The notes under the pieces: generated by a model
The model's database searches: none
Told to the model about the DNA's origin: nothing
The model's input: the letters and a program-made list of their open reading frames with translations, nothing else
From: Sandaracinomonas limnophila
Lineage (GTDB): Bacteria > Bacteroidota > Bacteroidia > Cytophagales > Spirosomataceae
Assembly: GCF_004005965.1 (NCBI RefSeq)
Contig: NZ_SACY01000001.1
Location: forward strand, 434,001 to 498,000
Length of the DNA: 64,000 nucleotides
Direction: 5' to 3'
Translations under genes and position numbers: made by a program
Part shown: positions 28,039 through 36,316 of the stretch, piece after piece
Layout of the letters: each line of letters starts with the position of its first letter
How positions within the stretch are numbered: position 1 is the stretch's first letter

Positions 28039-29094
28039 TTATTTCAACGAATTTCCATAACCAACAATTAATACAGAAAGTAAAATAACCAAAATACCAC
28101 CTATAACTGTGCGCATAGTCTTGGATGATACACCTTTCCATTCCTTAAAATATAAACCCCACAGGTTACTTGTTAAAATAATAGTTGCCATGTGTAAAAT
28201 CCATGAAGAGGCACCATTTCCAAGTTTACTTTCACCCATTCCATAGAAGAAAAATTGCAAAAACCAGGTAGTTCCAGCAATTGCTGCAAAAAGGATATTT
28301 TTTTTCCAAGGACTTTCAGAATTTGTATAGTCACCAAATGTTTTATTCGAATTATTCAAATACATACACCAAATAAAATTGGTTGTAAATCCTCCCCATA
28401 AAATTACGACGAATATTACATTATTTTGAAACAATGGATCTGCTCCATTAGCAACTGCCGTGTGGGCCATTTCTTTTCCTGCCTCAATTCCAAAATTGAA
28501 ACAAGCTGATAATAAACCTGAAATTACAGCTACAATTATTCCTTTACCAATATTAAATTCCTTGATACTTTCAGCTTTTTGCTCATGAGAAAGTTCATTC
28601 TCCTTCATCATACCAGCTCTTCCACAAAGAATAATACCCAGGATACAAACAAAAATTCCAAGTATAACAATTTTACCACCATCTGTTGCAAAAATTTGAG
28701 AAATTGTATCACCGCCAGCAATTCCAGTGATTTCTCTAAATATTGGTGGCAATAAAGAACCTACAATAGAACATAAACTTAGCGCAATTGACATTCCAAG
28801 CGACATCCCGAGATATCTCATAGCCAAACCAAAGGTTAAACCACCAATACCCCACAAAACACCAAATGTATAGGTCCAGAAAATAGTTGTACCTTCTGCA
28901 TGAGAAATTATATCCATAAATCCAGGCACTGTAATAGCTGCCGCTATATATGGCACTAAAATCCATGAAAAAACACCTCCAATAATCCATGCAGTTTCCC
29001 AGGACCAAACCTGTATTTTGCGATAGGGAATATAAAAACTTCCAGAGGCGAAGCCACCTAAACTATGAAAAAGTAATCCTAAAATTGCACCCAT
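28039..29094 (-). CDS. rhaT: L-rhamnose/proton symporter RhaT
   Basis: Inner-membrane sugar carrier of 351 residues with about ten hydrophobic segments. Family landmarks: FASGSFYIPYRKIQVWSWE at the N-terminus, GVLWGIGGLTFGLAMRYLG, and the late GASSWILHMATIILTSNLWG. A GntR-type regulator is encoded immediately upstream on the same strand, a pairing common for sugar uptake in Bacteroidota. No rhamnose catabolic gene is in the window. The start codon is preceded by a tandem heptamer array only six bases away, which takes the place of a ribosome binding site and could affect expression. Confidence 0.9.
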   Translation of the reverse strand: MGAILGLLFHSLGGFASGSFYIPYRKIQVWSWETAWIIGGVFSWILVPYIAAAITVPGFMDIISHAEGTTIFWTYTFGVLWGIGGLTFGLAMRYLGMSLGMSIALSLCSIVGSLLPPIFREITGIAGGDTISQIFATDGGKIVILGIFVCILGIILCGRAGMMKENELSHEQKAESIKEFNIGKGIIVAVISGLLSACFNFGIEAGKEMAHTAVANGADPLFQNNVIFVVILWGGFTTNFIWCMYLNNSNKTFGDYTNSESPWKKNILFAAIAGTTWFLQFFFYGMGESKLGNGASSWILHMATIILTSNLWGLYFKEWKGVSSKTMRTVIGGILVILLSVLIVGYGNSLK

Positions 29095-29100
29095 GTTTAA

Positions 29101-29218
29101 TTGTTAATTGTTAATTGTTAATTGTTAATTGTTAATTGTTAATTGTTAATTGTTAATTGTTAATGTTTAATTGTTTGATACTTTCCATAATTGATAATTA
29201 ACAATTTACAATTAACAA
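29101..29218. repeat. TTGTTAA heptamer array with inverted arm, upstream of rhaT
   Basis: Nine perfect tandem copies of TTGTTAA occupy 29101-29163. After a 34-base spacer come three inverted units at 29198-29218 (TTAACAA, TTTACAA, TTAACAA). On the rhaT mRNA strand the three-unit arm comes first and the nine-unit arm ends six bases before the ATG at 29094. The arms can pair over about 21 bases, leaving about six unpaired units next to the start codon. A related element of the same design lies at 51514-51599. Confidence 0.95.
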
Positions 29219-29252
29219 TTATAAAATCTATCCTTATAAATAACAAGGACAG

Positions 29253-30281
29253 TTAGATGGAAGACCGGATTATAAGATTAAATGGATTTTCAATTTGCTG
29301 TTTGGAATTTGATTTAATTAAATCTGCTGCAGTTTGCCCCATCAATTCAAAATCTGTAGAAATTGTACTTATTCCACTAAATAATAAACGTTTAATGGGA
29401 GTTTCATTGTAAGAAATCAATCCAACATCCTTTCCTAATTGAAAATTTTGTTCTAAAACGTTTTCCAAAATTGGAATCAAATCATCTTCCATCACAGTTA
29501 TAAAAGCATCTCCCTTTCTAATTTTAATATCTTTACTTGAATTTAAAATTTCCATATCAAAGGCAAAATCTTTACAAAAATTGGTAAACCCTTCTACGAT
29601 TTCATGCGGATAATAACTTGTATTAGGAAAAATCATCTTTAAAACCTGATATTTGGTCAATGATTCCTTTATTTCTAAAAGTGCTTTATAAATATCTTTT
29701 TCAAAATTTTCAAACACAGCACCAAAATCACCATCAATTCCTGCAGGTAATTTATCCATCAAAATCAACTTTTCTTTTGGGAGGTTATTAATTAATTGAA
29801 AAGCAATGTCGTCACTTTCCAAAAAATGAGGAATAATTACAATGTGAGAATAATCCCTGTCGCGAGATTCAATTATTCGTTTAAATAGATTGTAATCATT
29901 ATTATACACATAAAAATCTATACTAGCTCCCTCACCCATTGCTTGCACAAAGGAATCATAAATTATTTTTTTGTGCCCACTCAATTTATTAAATAATAAA
30001 AATATCCGATAATCGTCTGATATTTTATCAACTTTGATAAAAAAACCTTTTCCACGAACAGAATCAATTATACCTTTTGATTTCAAATAATTGTATCCTT
30101 TTTCTATAGTTATTCGAGAAACAAATAATTCAAAACTTAATTCATTAATTGAGGGTAAGACATCCCCTTTTTTGATAGATTTATTTCTAATTCCATCTAT
30201 AATAGAATCGGCTAATTGTCGATATTTTGGAGTTGACGAAAATTCGTCTAAAGAAATTACTGAAACTATATGATTATCCAT
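29253..30281 (-). CDS. GntR-family transcriptional regulator with sugar-binding domain
   Basis: Probable regulator of rhaT. The 342 residues have an N-terminal winged helix of the GntR type (about 12-80; FVSRITIEKGYNYLKSKGI and RGKGFFIK) and a C-terminal LacI/periplasmic-binding-type ligand domain (about 90-335; HIVIIPHFLE, VGLISYNETPIK, DFELMGQTAADLI). This hybrid is frequent in Bacteroidota as a sugar-responsive regulator. It is transcribed toward rhaT, with 158 bases between them mostly occupied by the heptamer element. The ligand is inferred, not shown. Confidence 0.88.
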   Translation of the reverse strand: MDNHIVSVISLDEFSSTPKYRQLADSIIDGIRNKSIKKGDVLPSINELSFELFVSRITIEKGYNYLKSKGIIDSVRGKGFFIKVDKISDDYRIFLLFNKLSGHKKIIYDSFVQAMGEGASIDFYVYNNDYNLFKRIIESRDRDYSHIVIIPHFLESDDIAFQLINNLPKEKLILMDKLPAGIDGDFGAVFENFEKDIYKALLEIKESLTKYQVLKMIFPNTSYYPHEIVEGFTNFCKDFAFDMEILNSSKDIKIRKGDAFITVMEDDLIPILENVLEQNFQLGKDVGLISYNETPIKRLLFSGISTISTDFELMGQTAADLIKSNSKQQIENPFNLIIRSSI

Positions 30282-30317
30282 TTATAAATAGGTCGCCATA
30301 CAAGTTACTGTAAAAAC

Positions 30318-30348
30318 AAAAAAACACCCAATTTCTCAGGTGTTTTTT
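30318..30348 (-). terminator. Rho-independent terminator after the tRNA gene
   Basis: Ten-pair stem AAAAAACACC / GGTGTTTTTT with a ten-base loop. The T-run of the arm continues on the minus strand. It starts five bases past the tRNA 3' end. Confidence 0.85.
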
Positions 30349-30352
30349 CAAG

Positions 30353-30426
30353 TGGACCAGCATGGGCTCGAACCATGGACCCCCTGATTATGAGTCAGGT
30401 GCTCTAACCAGCTGAGCTACAAGTCC
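30353..30426 (-). tRNA. tRNA with CAT anticodon (tRNA-Ile2 favoured over elongator Met)
   Basis: A 74-base cloverleaf can be drawn: D arm GCTC/GAGC, anticodon stem CCTGA/TCAGG with loop CTCATAA (anticodon CAT at 30390-30392), T arm CATGG/CCATG with loop TTCGAGC, and discriminator A at 30353. CCA is not encoded. The acceptor stem has a T6/T67 mismatch and a T5/G68 wobble. It is not an initiator tRNA, since it lacks the run of three G-C pairs in the anticodon stem and starts with a normal G1-C72 pair. The GGAC start and GTCCA end resemble lysidine-modified tRNA-Ile2, but elongator tRNA-Met has the same loop. Confidence 0.92.
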
Positions 30427-30453
30427 TCATCAACTTATTGCGTTAATGTGCTG

Positions 30454-30461
30454 CAAAATTA
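30454..30461 (-). promoter_or_regulatory. -7 promoter element TAATTTTG before the tRNA
   Basis: Exact TAnnTTTG match on the minus strand, 27 bases before the tRNA 5' end. A short palindrome AGCAT/ATGCT lies just upstream at 30470-30483, where the -33 region would be. Confidence 0.55.
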
Positions 30462-30530
30462 AATAAAAAAGCATTTATATGCTAATTTGAATAGAATTTT
30501 ATTAATTTTCGGAAAATTTGTAAGCCCTTC

Positions 30531-31775
30531 ATGTACCCTACTAAGATTATCAATGATCCAATTTATGGGTTTATTAAAATCAATAATCCTTTTATCTTAC
30601 AATTAATCGACCATCGATTTTTTCAACGATTAAAGAGAATTAAACAATTGGGTTTAGCTGAATTCGTTTATCCAGGTGCTCATCATACCCGTTTTCATCA
30701 TGCATTAGGTGCAATGCACTTAATGGATCAAGCATTAAATAATTTAATTGCCAAAGGGTACACCATTTCAGCCGCAGAGCGTGAAGCTGCAGAAATTGCT
30801 ATTTTACTTCACGACATAGGTCATGGCCCATTTTCACATGTTTTAGAATATACCTTATTGCAAAAAGTTAAACATGAGGAGGTTTCTCTACTCCTAATGC
30901 ATTTATTGAACAAGGAATTCAAGGGCAGATTAGATTTAGCCATTTCGATGTTTACTGGAAATTACCCAAGAAAATTCTTTCATCAACTTATTTCTAGTCA
31001 ATTAGATGTTGACCGTTTAGATTACCTTTCTCGCGATTCTTTTTACACAGGAGTTCGTGAAGGATTCATTGGTTCAGAAAGATTACTTTCTATGCTAGAT
31101 TTACATGAAGAGCAATTAGTATTAGAAGAAAAAGGAATATATTCTATTGAAAATTTTTTAATGGCAAGACGCTTAATGTATTGGCAAGTTTATTTGCATA
31201 AAACAGCCATTGCCGCAGAAAATATGCTCATTCAAATCTTACAAAGAGCAAAACATTTAATAGATAAAGGGGAAAAACTTTGGGGATCAGAACCCTTAAT
31301 GCTTTTTTTAAGTAAAAATTTGAGCTGGGAAGAATTTTCTTCAGACCCAAAATATGTAGAAACTTTTGCAGAATTGGATGATCACGACATTTGGGCTGCC
31401 ATAAAAAGTTGGAAACATTCATCAGACAAAATTTTAAAAAATCTTAGTAAACAATTTTTAGAGCGTAAATTATTTACCTGTAAATTAGGTACTCAACCCA
31501 TACCTAAATCTAAGAAAAGTGAAATTTTTGATGATATTAAAAAATCCTGGGGCTTATCAGAAGAAGAATTATCTTATTTTTTAATTGAAGGTAGCACAAG
31601 TAATGCAGCTTATGTTCAAGGCGATAATACAATAAAAATTGTCGATAAACTAGGTCAAGTTGTCGAGTTAACCGAAGCATCCGATCTTCCAACTATTCAG
31701 GCATTGAGTAAGATTGTAAAAAAATACTATTTTTGTTGTCCAAAGAGCGTATATTTGCAAGGCGAATTATGCTAA
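30531..31775 (+). CDS. HD domain-containing phosphohydrolase (SAMHD1/dNTPase-like)
   Basis: Cytoplasmic metal-dependent phosphohydrolase of 414 residues. HD motif residues are visible in HHTRFHHALGAMHL and in LLHDIGHGPFSHVLE, with the downstream aspartate in DVDRLDYLSRDSFYTG; this arrangement is that of the YdhJ/SAMHD1-like group that hydrolyses nucleoside triphosphates. It begins the plus-strand unit that continues into lpxD after 23 bases; HD genes next to lpxD are seen in other Bacteroidota. The actual substrate is unknown. Confidence 0.88.
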   Translation: MYPTKIINDPIYGFIKINNPFILQLIDHRFFQRLKRIKQLGLAEFVYPGAHHTRFHHALGAMHLMDQALNNLIAKGYTISAAEREAAEIAILLHDIGHGPFSHVLEYTLLQKVKHEEVSLLLMHLLNKEFKGRLDLAISMFTGNYPRKFFHQLISSQLDVDRLDYLSRDSFYTGVREGFIGSERLLSMLDLHEEQLVLEEKGIYSIENFLMARRLMYWQVYLHKTAIAAENMLIQILQRAKHLIDKGEKLWGSEPLMLFLSKNLSWEEFSSDPKYVETFAELDDHDIWAAIKSWKHSSDKILKNLSKQFLERKLFTCKLGTQPIPKSKKSEIFDDIKKSWGLSEEELSYFLIEGSTSNAAYVQGDNTIKIVDKLGQVVELTEASDLPTIQALSKIVKKYYFCCPKSVYLQGELC

Positions 31776-31798
31776 ATTAAAATTAATTTCGTCTCTTA

Positions 31799-32824
31799 AT
31801 GAAATATACAGTAGATCAAATTGCACAATTAATTTCAGGAAAAGTTGAAGGTGATGGTTCGGCTATCATTTCGCAATTTGATAAAATCGAAGAAGGTAAA
31901 TCAGGCAGTATTTCATTTTTAGCAAATCCCAAATACGAATCATTTTTATATGACTCCAAGGCAACAGCGGTAATTATTGCCTCTGACTTAGCCTTAAAAA
32001 ATCAAGTAAATACAACTTTAATTAGGGTTGCTGACCCCTATTTAGCCTTTACCGTGTTGCTTCAAAAATACCAAGAAATGTCATCTCAAAAGGAATTTGG
32101 GATACATAAACAGGTTGATATTGATGAAACAGCACAATTACCTACCAATTTATTAGTAGAAGCATTTTCTTCAATAGGGAAAAATACATCGATTGGAAAT
32201 AATACACAAATTGGTCAAAGAGTAAGCATTGGAAACAATGTTAGTATTGGAGAAAATTGTAAAATTTTCCCAGGAGTAGTGATATACAATGATGCGAAAA
32301 TTGGAGATAATTGTACTATACATTCCAATGCAGTAATCGGTTCTGACGGCTTTGGATTTGCTCCCCAGTCTGATGGATCTTATACTTCAATTCCTCAATT
32401 AGGAAATGTGGTGTTAGGAAATAATGTTAGTGTTGGGGCAAATACGAGTATCGATCGAGCTACAATGGGTTCTACTCTGATAGGTAATGGAGTAAAAATT
32501 GACAATTTAGTTCAAATAGCACATAATGTAGAAATTGGTGATCATACAGTTATTGCAGCACAAGCTGGAATATCAGGTTCTGCCAAAATTGGAAAATATT
32601 GTATGATAGGCGGACAAGTTGGAATGGCAGGACATATTCAAATTGCTGATAAAACTATTGTAACAGCCAAATCCGGAGTAACCAAATCCTTTAAAACTTC
32701 AGGATTAACTTTAGGTGGTAATCCTGCAACTATCAACCACGAATTTTTAAAATCTAATGCATTTATTCGTCAATTGCCTGAAATATTTGAGAAATTAAAG
32801 CAATTGGATCATTCCGAAGAATAA
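31799..32824 (+). CDS. lpxD: UDP-3-O-(3-hydroxyacyl)glucosamine N-acyltransferase
   Basis: Third step of lipid A synthesis, adding a 3-hydroxyacyl chain from ACP. The 341 residues have the N-terminal uridine-binding domain (about 1-100), many left-handed beta-helix hexapeptides (about 105-310, for example IGNNTQIGQRVSIGNNVSIG) and the catalytic region AHNVEIGDHTVIAAQAG containing the active-site histidine. The C-terminal helix ends LKQLDHSEE. It precedes the lpxC-fabZ fusion by five bases and is followed in order by lpxA. Confidence 0.96.
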   Translation: MKYTVDQIAQLISGKVEGDGSAIISQFDKIEEGKSGSISFLANPKYESFLYDSKATAVIIASDLALKNQVNTTLIRVADPYLAFTVLLQKYQEMSSQKEFGIHKQVDIDETAQLPTNLLVEAFSSIGKNTSIGNNTQIGQRVSIGNNVSIGENCKIFPGVVIYNDAKIGDNCTIHSNAVIGSDGFGFAPQSDGSYTSIPQLGNVVLGNNVSVGANTSIDRATMGSTLIGNGVKIDNLVQIAHNVEIGDHTVIAAQAGISGSAKIGKYCMIGGQVGMAGHIQIADKTIVTAKSGVTKSFKTSGLTLGGNPATINHEFLKSNAFIRQLPEIFEKLKQLDHSEE

Positions 32825-32829
32825 GAAAT

Positions 32830-34224
32830 ATGAATAATAAACAACATACCATTTCAAAATCTGTAAGTCTTAGTGGAGTCGGCTTACATACTGGCGTAGT
32901 AGCAAATATGACTTTTGTTCCTGCTCCTGCTAATTATGGAATTAAATTTCAACGTATAGATCTTCCGGGTCAACCTATCGCTGATGCAGATGTAGATAAT
33001 GTTGTTGATACATCAAGAGGTACAACAATTGAACAAAATGGTGCTAGAATAAACACTGTAGAGCATGTTTTAGCTGCAATGGTTGGTTTAGAAATTGATA
33101 ATATTTTAATTCAATTAGATGGACCAGAACCTCCAATTATGGATGGCAGTTCAATCAAATTTGTAGAAGCCTTGCATGAAGCTGGATTAGAGGAGCAAGA
33201 AGCTGCCAGAAAGTTTTTTGAATTAACACAAGAGGTAAGATACAAAGACCCTTCCAAAGATATTGAATTAGCTGCTCTACCGTTAAATGATTACAGAATT
33301 GCTGTAATGGTAGATTATAACAGTAAATTTTTATCGAGCCAACACGCTAATCTTTCACACGTTAGCCAATTTGAAAAGAATTTTTCAATGTGCCGAACTT
33401 TTTGTTTCGTGCATGAATTGGAGGCCTTATACAAGGCAGGTTTGATTAAAGGTGGGGATTTAAATAATGCGATTGTTATAGCAGACAAAGATTATTCGGA
33501 AACTGAATTAGCTCATTTGTCGGAAGTAATTGGTAAACCAAAAGTTTCGGTTTCTAAAGAAGCCGGAATTTTAAATAATACAAACCTACATTTTACCAAT
33601 GAAATGGCACGCCATAAATTGTTAGATGTGATGGGAGACTTAGCTTTAGTGGGCCGACCAATTAAGGCACAAATTTTAGCTTCGCGTCCTGGACATGCTT
33701 CCAATGTAGAATTAGCTAGAAAAATCAAAAAATTAATGTTGGAAACTGAGAAAAACGCAGTTCCAGTATATGATCCTAAGTTACCTCCTATTTGCTCTCA
33801 TGAAAGAATCTATGAATTATTACCCCATAGATATCCTTTCCAAATGATTGACAAAATCATTTATTTAGATGATAGCTCGGTAGTTGGAGTTAAAAATGTT
33901 ACAATGAATGAGAATTATTTCATGGGACATTTTCCGAACAATCCTGTTATGCCAGGGGTAATGCAAGTTGAAGCGATGGCTCAAACAGGTGGAATCTTAG
34001 TTTTAAGCTCAGTACCAGACCCTGAAAATTATTGGCCCTATTTGGTAGGTATTGAAAATTGCAGATTCAGAAAAAGTGTAATTCCTGGTGATACTGTTAT
34101 TTTCAGATGTGAACTAACAGCACCTATTCGAAGAGGAATTGCAAAAATGATTGGTAAGGCATACGTTGCAGGGAATGTAGTGTGTGAAGCAGAAATGACA
34201 GCAAGTTTGGTAAGAAAATCTTAA
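32830..34224 (+). CDS. lpxC/fabZ: Fused UDP-3-O-acyl-N-acetylglucosamine deacetylase / 3-hydroxyacyl-ACP dehydratase
   Basis: Bifunctional protein typical of Bacteroidota. The LpxC part (about 1-305) carries the zinc ligands His79, His262 and Asp266 and the catalytic-site His289; it commits UDP-acyl-GlcNAc to lipid A. The FabZ part (about 315-464) carries His367 in MGHFPNNPVMPG and Glu381 and dehydrates 3-hydroxyacyl-ACP for fatty acid synthesis. Fusing both in one chain may balance use of the shared 3-hydroxyacyl-ACP. The 464-residue length is normal for the fusion. It lies between lpxD and lpxA with four- to five-base gaps. Confidence 0.97.
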   Translation: MNNKQHTISKSVSLSGVGLHTGVVANMTFVPAPANYGIKFQRIDLPGQPIADADVDNVVDTSRGTTIEQNGARINTVEHVLAAMVGLEIDNILIQLDGPEPPIMDGSSIKFVEALHEAGLEEQEAARKFFELTQEVRYKDPSKDIELAALPLNDYRIAVMVDYNSKFLSSQHANLSHVSQFEKNFSMCRTFCFVHELEALYKAGLIKGGDLNNAIVIADKDYSETELAHLSEVIGKPKVSVSKEAGILNNTNLHFTNEMARHKLLDVMGDLALVGRPIKAQILASRPGHASNVELARKIKKLMLETEKNAVPVYDPKLPPICSHERIYELLPHRYPFQMIDKIIYLDDSSVVGVKNVTMNENYFMGHFPNNPVMPGVMQVEAMAQTGGILVLSSVPDPENYWPYLVGIENCRFRKSVIPGDTVIFRCELTAPIRRGIAKMIGKAYVAGNVVCEAEMTASLVRKS

Positions 34225-34228
34225 AAAC

Positions 34229-34999
34229 ATGACACATCCCTTAACTTTTATATCTCCTTTAGCAAAAATTGCTGATAATGTTAAAATTGATCCTTTCACC
34301 GTTGTACACGAGGATGTAGAAATTGGGGAAGGTTCGTGGATAGGCTCAAATGTCACTATTTTCCCTGGAGCTAGAATTGGCAAAAATGTAAAAATATTCC
34401 CAGGGGCTGTAATATCAGCTGTTCCTCAAGATTTAAAGTTTGGAGGAGAAAAAACTACTTTAGAAATTGGTGACAATACAACTGTAAGAGAATGTGCCAC
34501 CTTAAACAGAGGTACTTCTGATAGAAATAAAACTGTAATTGGGAAAAATTGTCTAATCATGGCATATGTTCATATTGCTCATGATTGTATAGTAGGCGAC
34601 AATGTAATTATTGCTAATTCTGTACAAATGGCCGGACATGTTACTGTGGGTAGTTATGCCATTATTGGTGGTTCATCCGCAATTCACCAATTCTGTAAAA
34701 TTGGAGCACATTGTATGCTTTCAGGAGGTAGTTTAGTTAGAAAAGATGTGCCTCCTTATACGAAATCAGGTAGAGAACCTCTAACCTATGCTGGAATTAA
34801 TTCAATTGGCTTACGTAGAAGAAATTTTACTGATGAGAGAATTGCTGAGATACAAGAAATATATCGTTATGTCTATCTAAAGGGTTTAAATATCAACGAT
34901 GCATTGGGTAAAATTGAAGAAAATCTTCCGGCATCACCTGAAAGAGACGAAATTTTGGAATTTATTCGTTCCTCAGAAAGAGGAATCATGAAGGGATAA
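34229..34999 (+). CDS. lpxA: UDP-N-acetylglucosamine acyltransferase
   Basis: First step of lipid A synthesis. The 256-residue protein is a left-handed beta-helix (about 1-185) with the catalytic histidine at 118 in AYVHIAHDCIVG, followed by a helical C-terminal domain starting near GLRRRNFTDERI. Length and motifs match LpxA rather than LpxD. Its stop and the start of the ABC ATPase gene share one base (TAATG). Confidence 0.96.
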   Translation: MTHPLTFISPLAKIADNVKIDPFTVVHEDVEIGEGSWIGSNVTIFPGARIGKNVKIFPGAVISAVPQDLKFGGEKTTLEIGDNTTVRECATLNRGTSDRNKTVIGKNCLIMAYVHIAHDCIVGDNVIIANSVQMAGHVTVGSYAIIGGSSAIHQFCKIGAHCMLSGGSLVRKDVPPYTKSGREPLTYAGINSIGLRRRNFTDERIAEIQEIYRYVYLKGLNINDALGKIEENLPASPERDEILEFIRSSERGIMKG

Positions 35000-35616
35000 T
35001 GCATATTGTTGCAGAAAATTTGGAACGAAAATTTAGAAAGGAATATATCTTTCAAAATTTTTCGTACACTTTTCACTCAGAAAATTCTTATGCAATAACA
35101 GGACCCAATGGATCTGGTAAATCTACTTTAATGAAGATTTTATCAACATATTCCCTTCCCACAAAAGGTTCCCTAAAGGTTTTTAATGAAACTAAAGAAC
35201 TAATAAATCCAGATCATCAGCATCAATACATTTCGTTTGCGGCACCGTATACCCAACTAATTGAAGAATTTACCCTAGAAGAACTAATTGATTTTATTCT
35301 TCCCTTAAATTACATCCCAAATACTTATTCTATCCAGAAATTTGAAGAATTTATTGAACTAAAACCCGATAGAAATAAATACATTCAAAATTACTCTTCT
35401 GGGATGCGTCAGAAAATAAAATTAGGTTTGGCTTTAATATCAAATCGACCAATCCTCCTTTTAGATGAACCCTGTACAAATCTTGACAGGCATGCAAAAA
35501 ATTGGTTTTTCAAGAAATTATCAGAAAATGAAAATAAGCTAATAATTATAGCTTCAAATGAGGAGGAGGAAATTAATTTCTGTAAAAATCAATTATCAAT
35601 ATTGGATTTTAAATAA
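34999..35616 (+). CDS. ABC transporter ATP-binding protein, partner unknown
   Basis: Single nucleotide-binding domain of 205 residues: Walker A GPNGSGKST near 36-44, signature YSSGMRQK, Walker B ILLLDEPCTNLD. No membrane segment and no permease on this strand. It is translationally coupled to lpxA and so belongs to the lipid A unit. It is shorter than GldA (about 300 residues), and its C-terminus overlaps the convergent GldF-like permease gene by eight bases. It could energise a lipid or envelope transporter, or pair with the neighbouring permease, but neither is shown. Confidence 0.88.
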   Translation: MHIVAENLERKFRKEYIFQNFSYTFHSENSYAITGPNGSGKSTLMKILSTYSLPTKGSLKVFNETKELINPDHQHQYISFAAPYTQLIEEFTLEELIDFILPLNYIPNTYSIQKFEEFIELKPDRNKYIQNYSSGMRQKIKLGLALISNRPILLLDEPCTNLDRHAKNWFFKKLSENENKLIIIASNEEEEINFCKNQLSILDFK

Positions 35617-36316
35617 AAAATTTTGATATTTTTTTTGTCCCTAATGTTAAAAATATCAAATTAATTCCAATAAAATATAGTAAATCTGAAAGAGTTAATA
35701 CTCCTTTGCCAATACCATCAAAATGTGTTTTAAGTCCAAATTGCTCCATATCCACCGAAACTAAGGATTTAATTTCTGAGGGCAATTGCCAAAAAATATA
35801 AATACTTGCTAAGCCTAAAACAAATGCTACAGATTGTTTTTTCGTAAATAATGAAGCAACAGAAGCAATTTGAATAAAGGTTAAACTGAGTAACATAATG
35901 GCAATGTATTGTCCAAATACTATATAATAATCTAGTTCACCATTAATTGATAATTTTTTAATAGAATAAACATATAATAAGGTAGGAAACAAAATAATTA
36001 TCGAAACAGCAAATGCTCCTAAAATCTTACCTAAATATATTTTTAAATAAGAAATAGGTAAAATCCTTATTAAATCCATTGATTTATTTTCTTCCTCTTC
36101 AGCAAACAAGCGAATCACCAAAACGGGTATAAAAACCAATAAAAACCAAGGTAAAAAGTTGAAAAAAATTGTCATTTCAGCAAAACCGAATTCCAGTAAA
36201 TTACCTTCCAAAACCCAAGTGTATAATCCCAAAAGGATAAATAAACTTAACAAAATTCCAACACCTAAAAAGGAAGAAAAGAATTGAACAAATTCTTTTT
36301 TGATGATACTGTACAT
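35609..36316 (-). CDS. gldF: GldF-like ABC transporter permease
   Basis: Integral membrane permease of 235 residues and about six transmembrane segments. It resembles GldF of the gliding-motility ABC transporter: N-terminal KKEFVQFFSSFLG, the RLFAEEEENKSMDL loop typical of ABC-2 permeases, and the C-terminal GVLTLSDLLYFIGINLIFL. GldG, which normally follows GldF, is absent here; the next gene is the convergent ABC ATPase. It is the last gene of a minus-strand run with two DUF4199-type proteins and the dihydroorotase-like gene. A general ABC-2 permease remains possible. Confidence 0.75.
   Translation of the reverse strand: MYSIIKKEFVQFFSSFLGVGILLSLFILLGLYTWVLEGNLLEFGFAEMTIFFNFLPWFLLVFIPVLVIRLFAEEEENKSMDLIRILPISYLKIYLGKILGAFAVSIIILFPTLLYVYSIKKLSINGELDYYIVFGQYIAIMLLSLTFIQIASVASLFTKKQSVAFVLGLASIYIFWQLPSEIKSLVSVDMEQFGLKTHFDGIGKGVLTLSDLLYFIGINLIFLTLGTKKISKFFI

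Noticed and set aside
29101-29163. Possible CRISPR array
   Set aside because: The unit is only seven bases, has no spacers between copies, and no cas gene is nearby. It is a plain tandem repeat.
30353-30426. Initiator tRNA-fMet
   Set aside because: The G1-C72 type pairing and the CCTGA/TCAGG anticodon stem, without three consecutive G-C pairs next to the loop, do not fit an initiator.
34999-35616. GldA, the ATPase of the gliding transporter
   Set aside because: At 205 residues it is about 100 shorter than GldA and belongs to the lipid A unit on the opposite strand from the GldF-like gene. A partnership is possible but the name is not supported.
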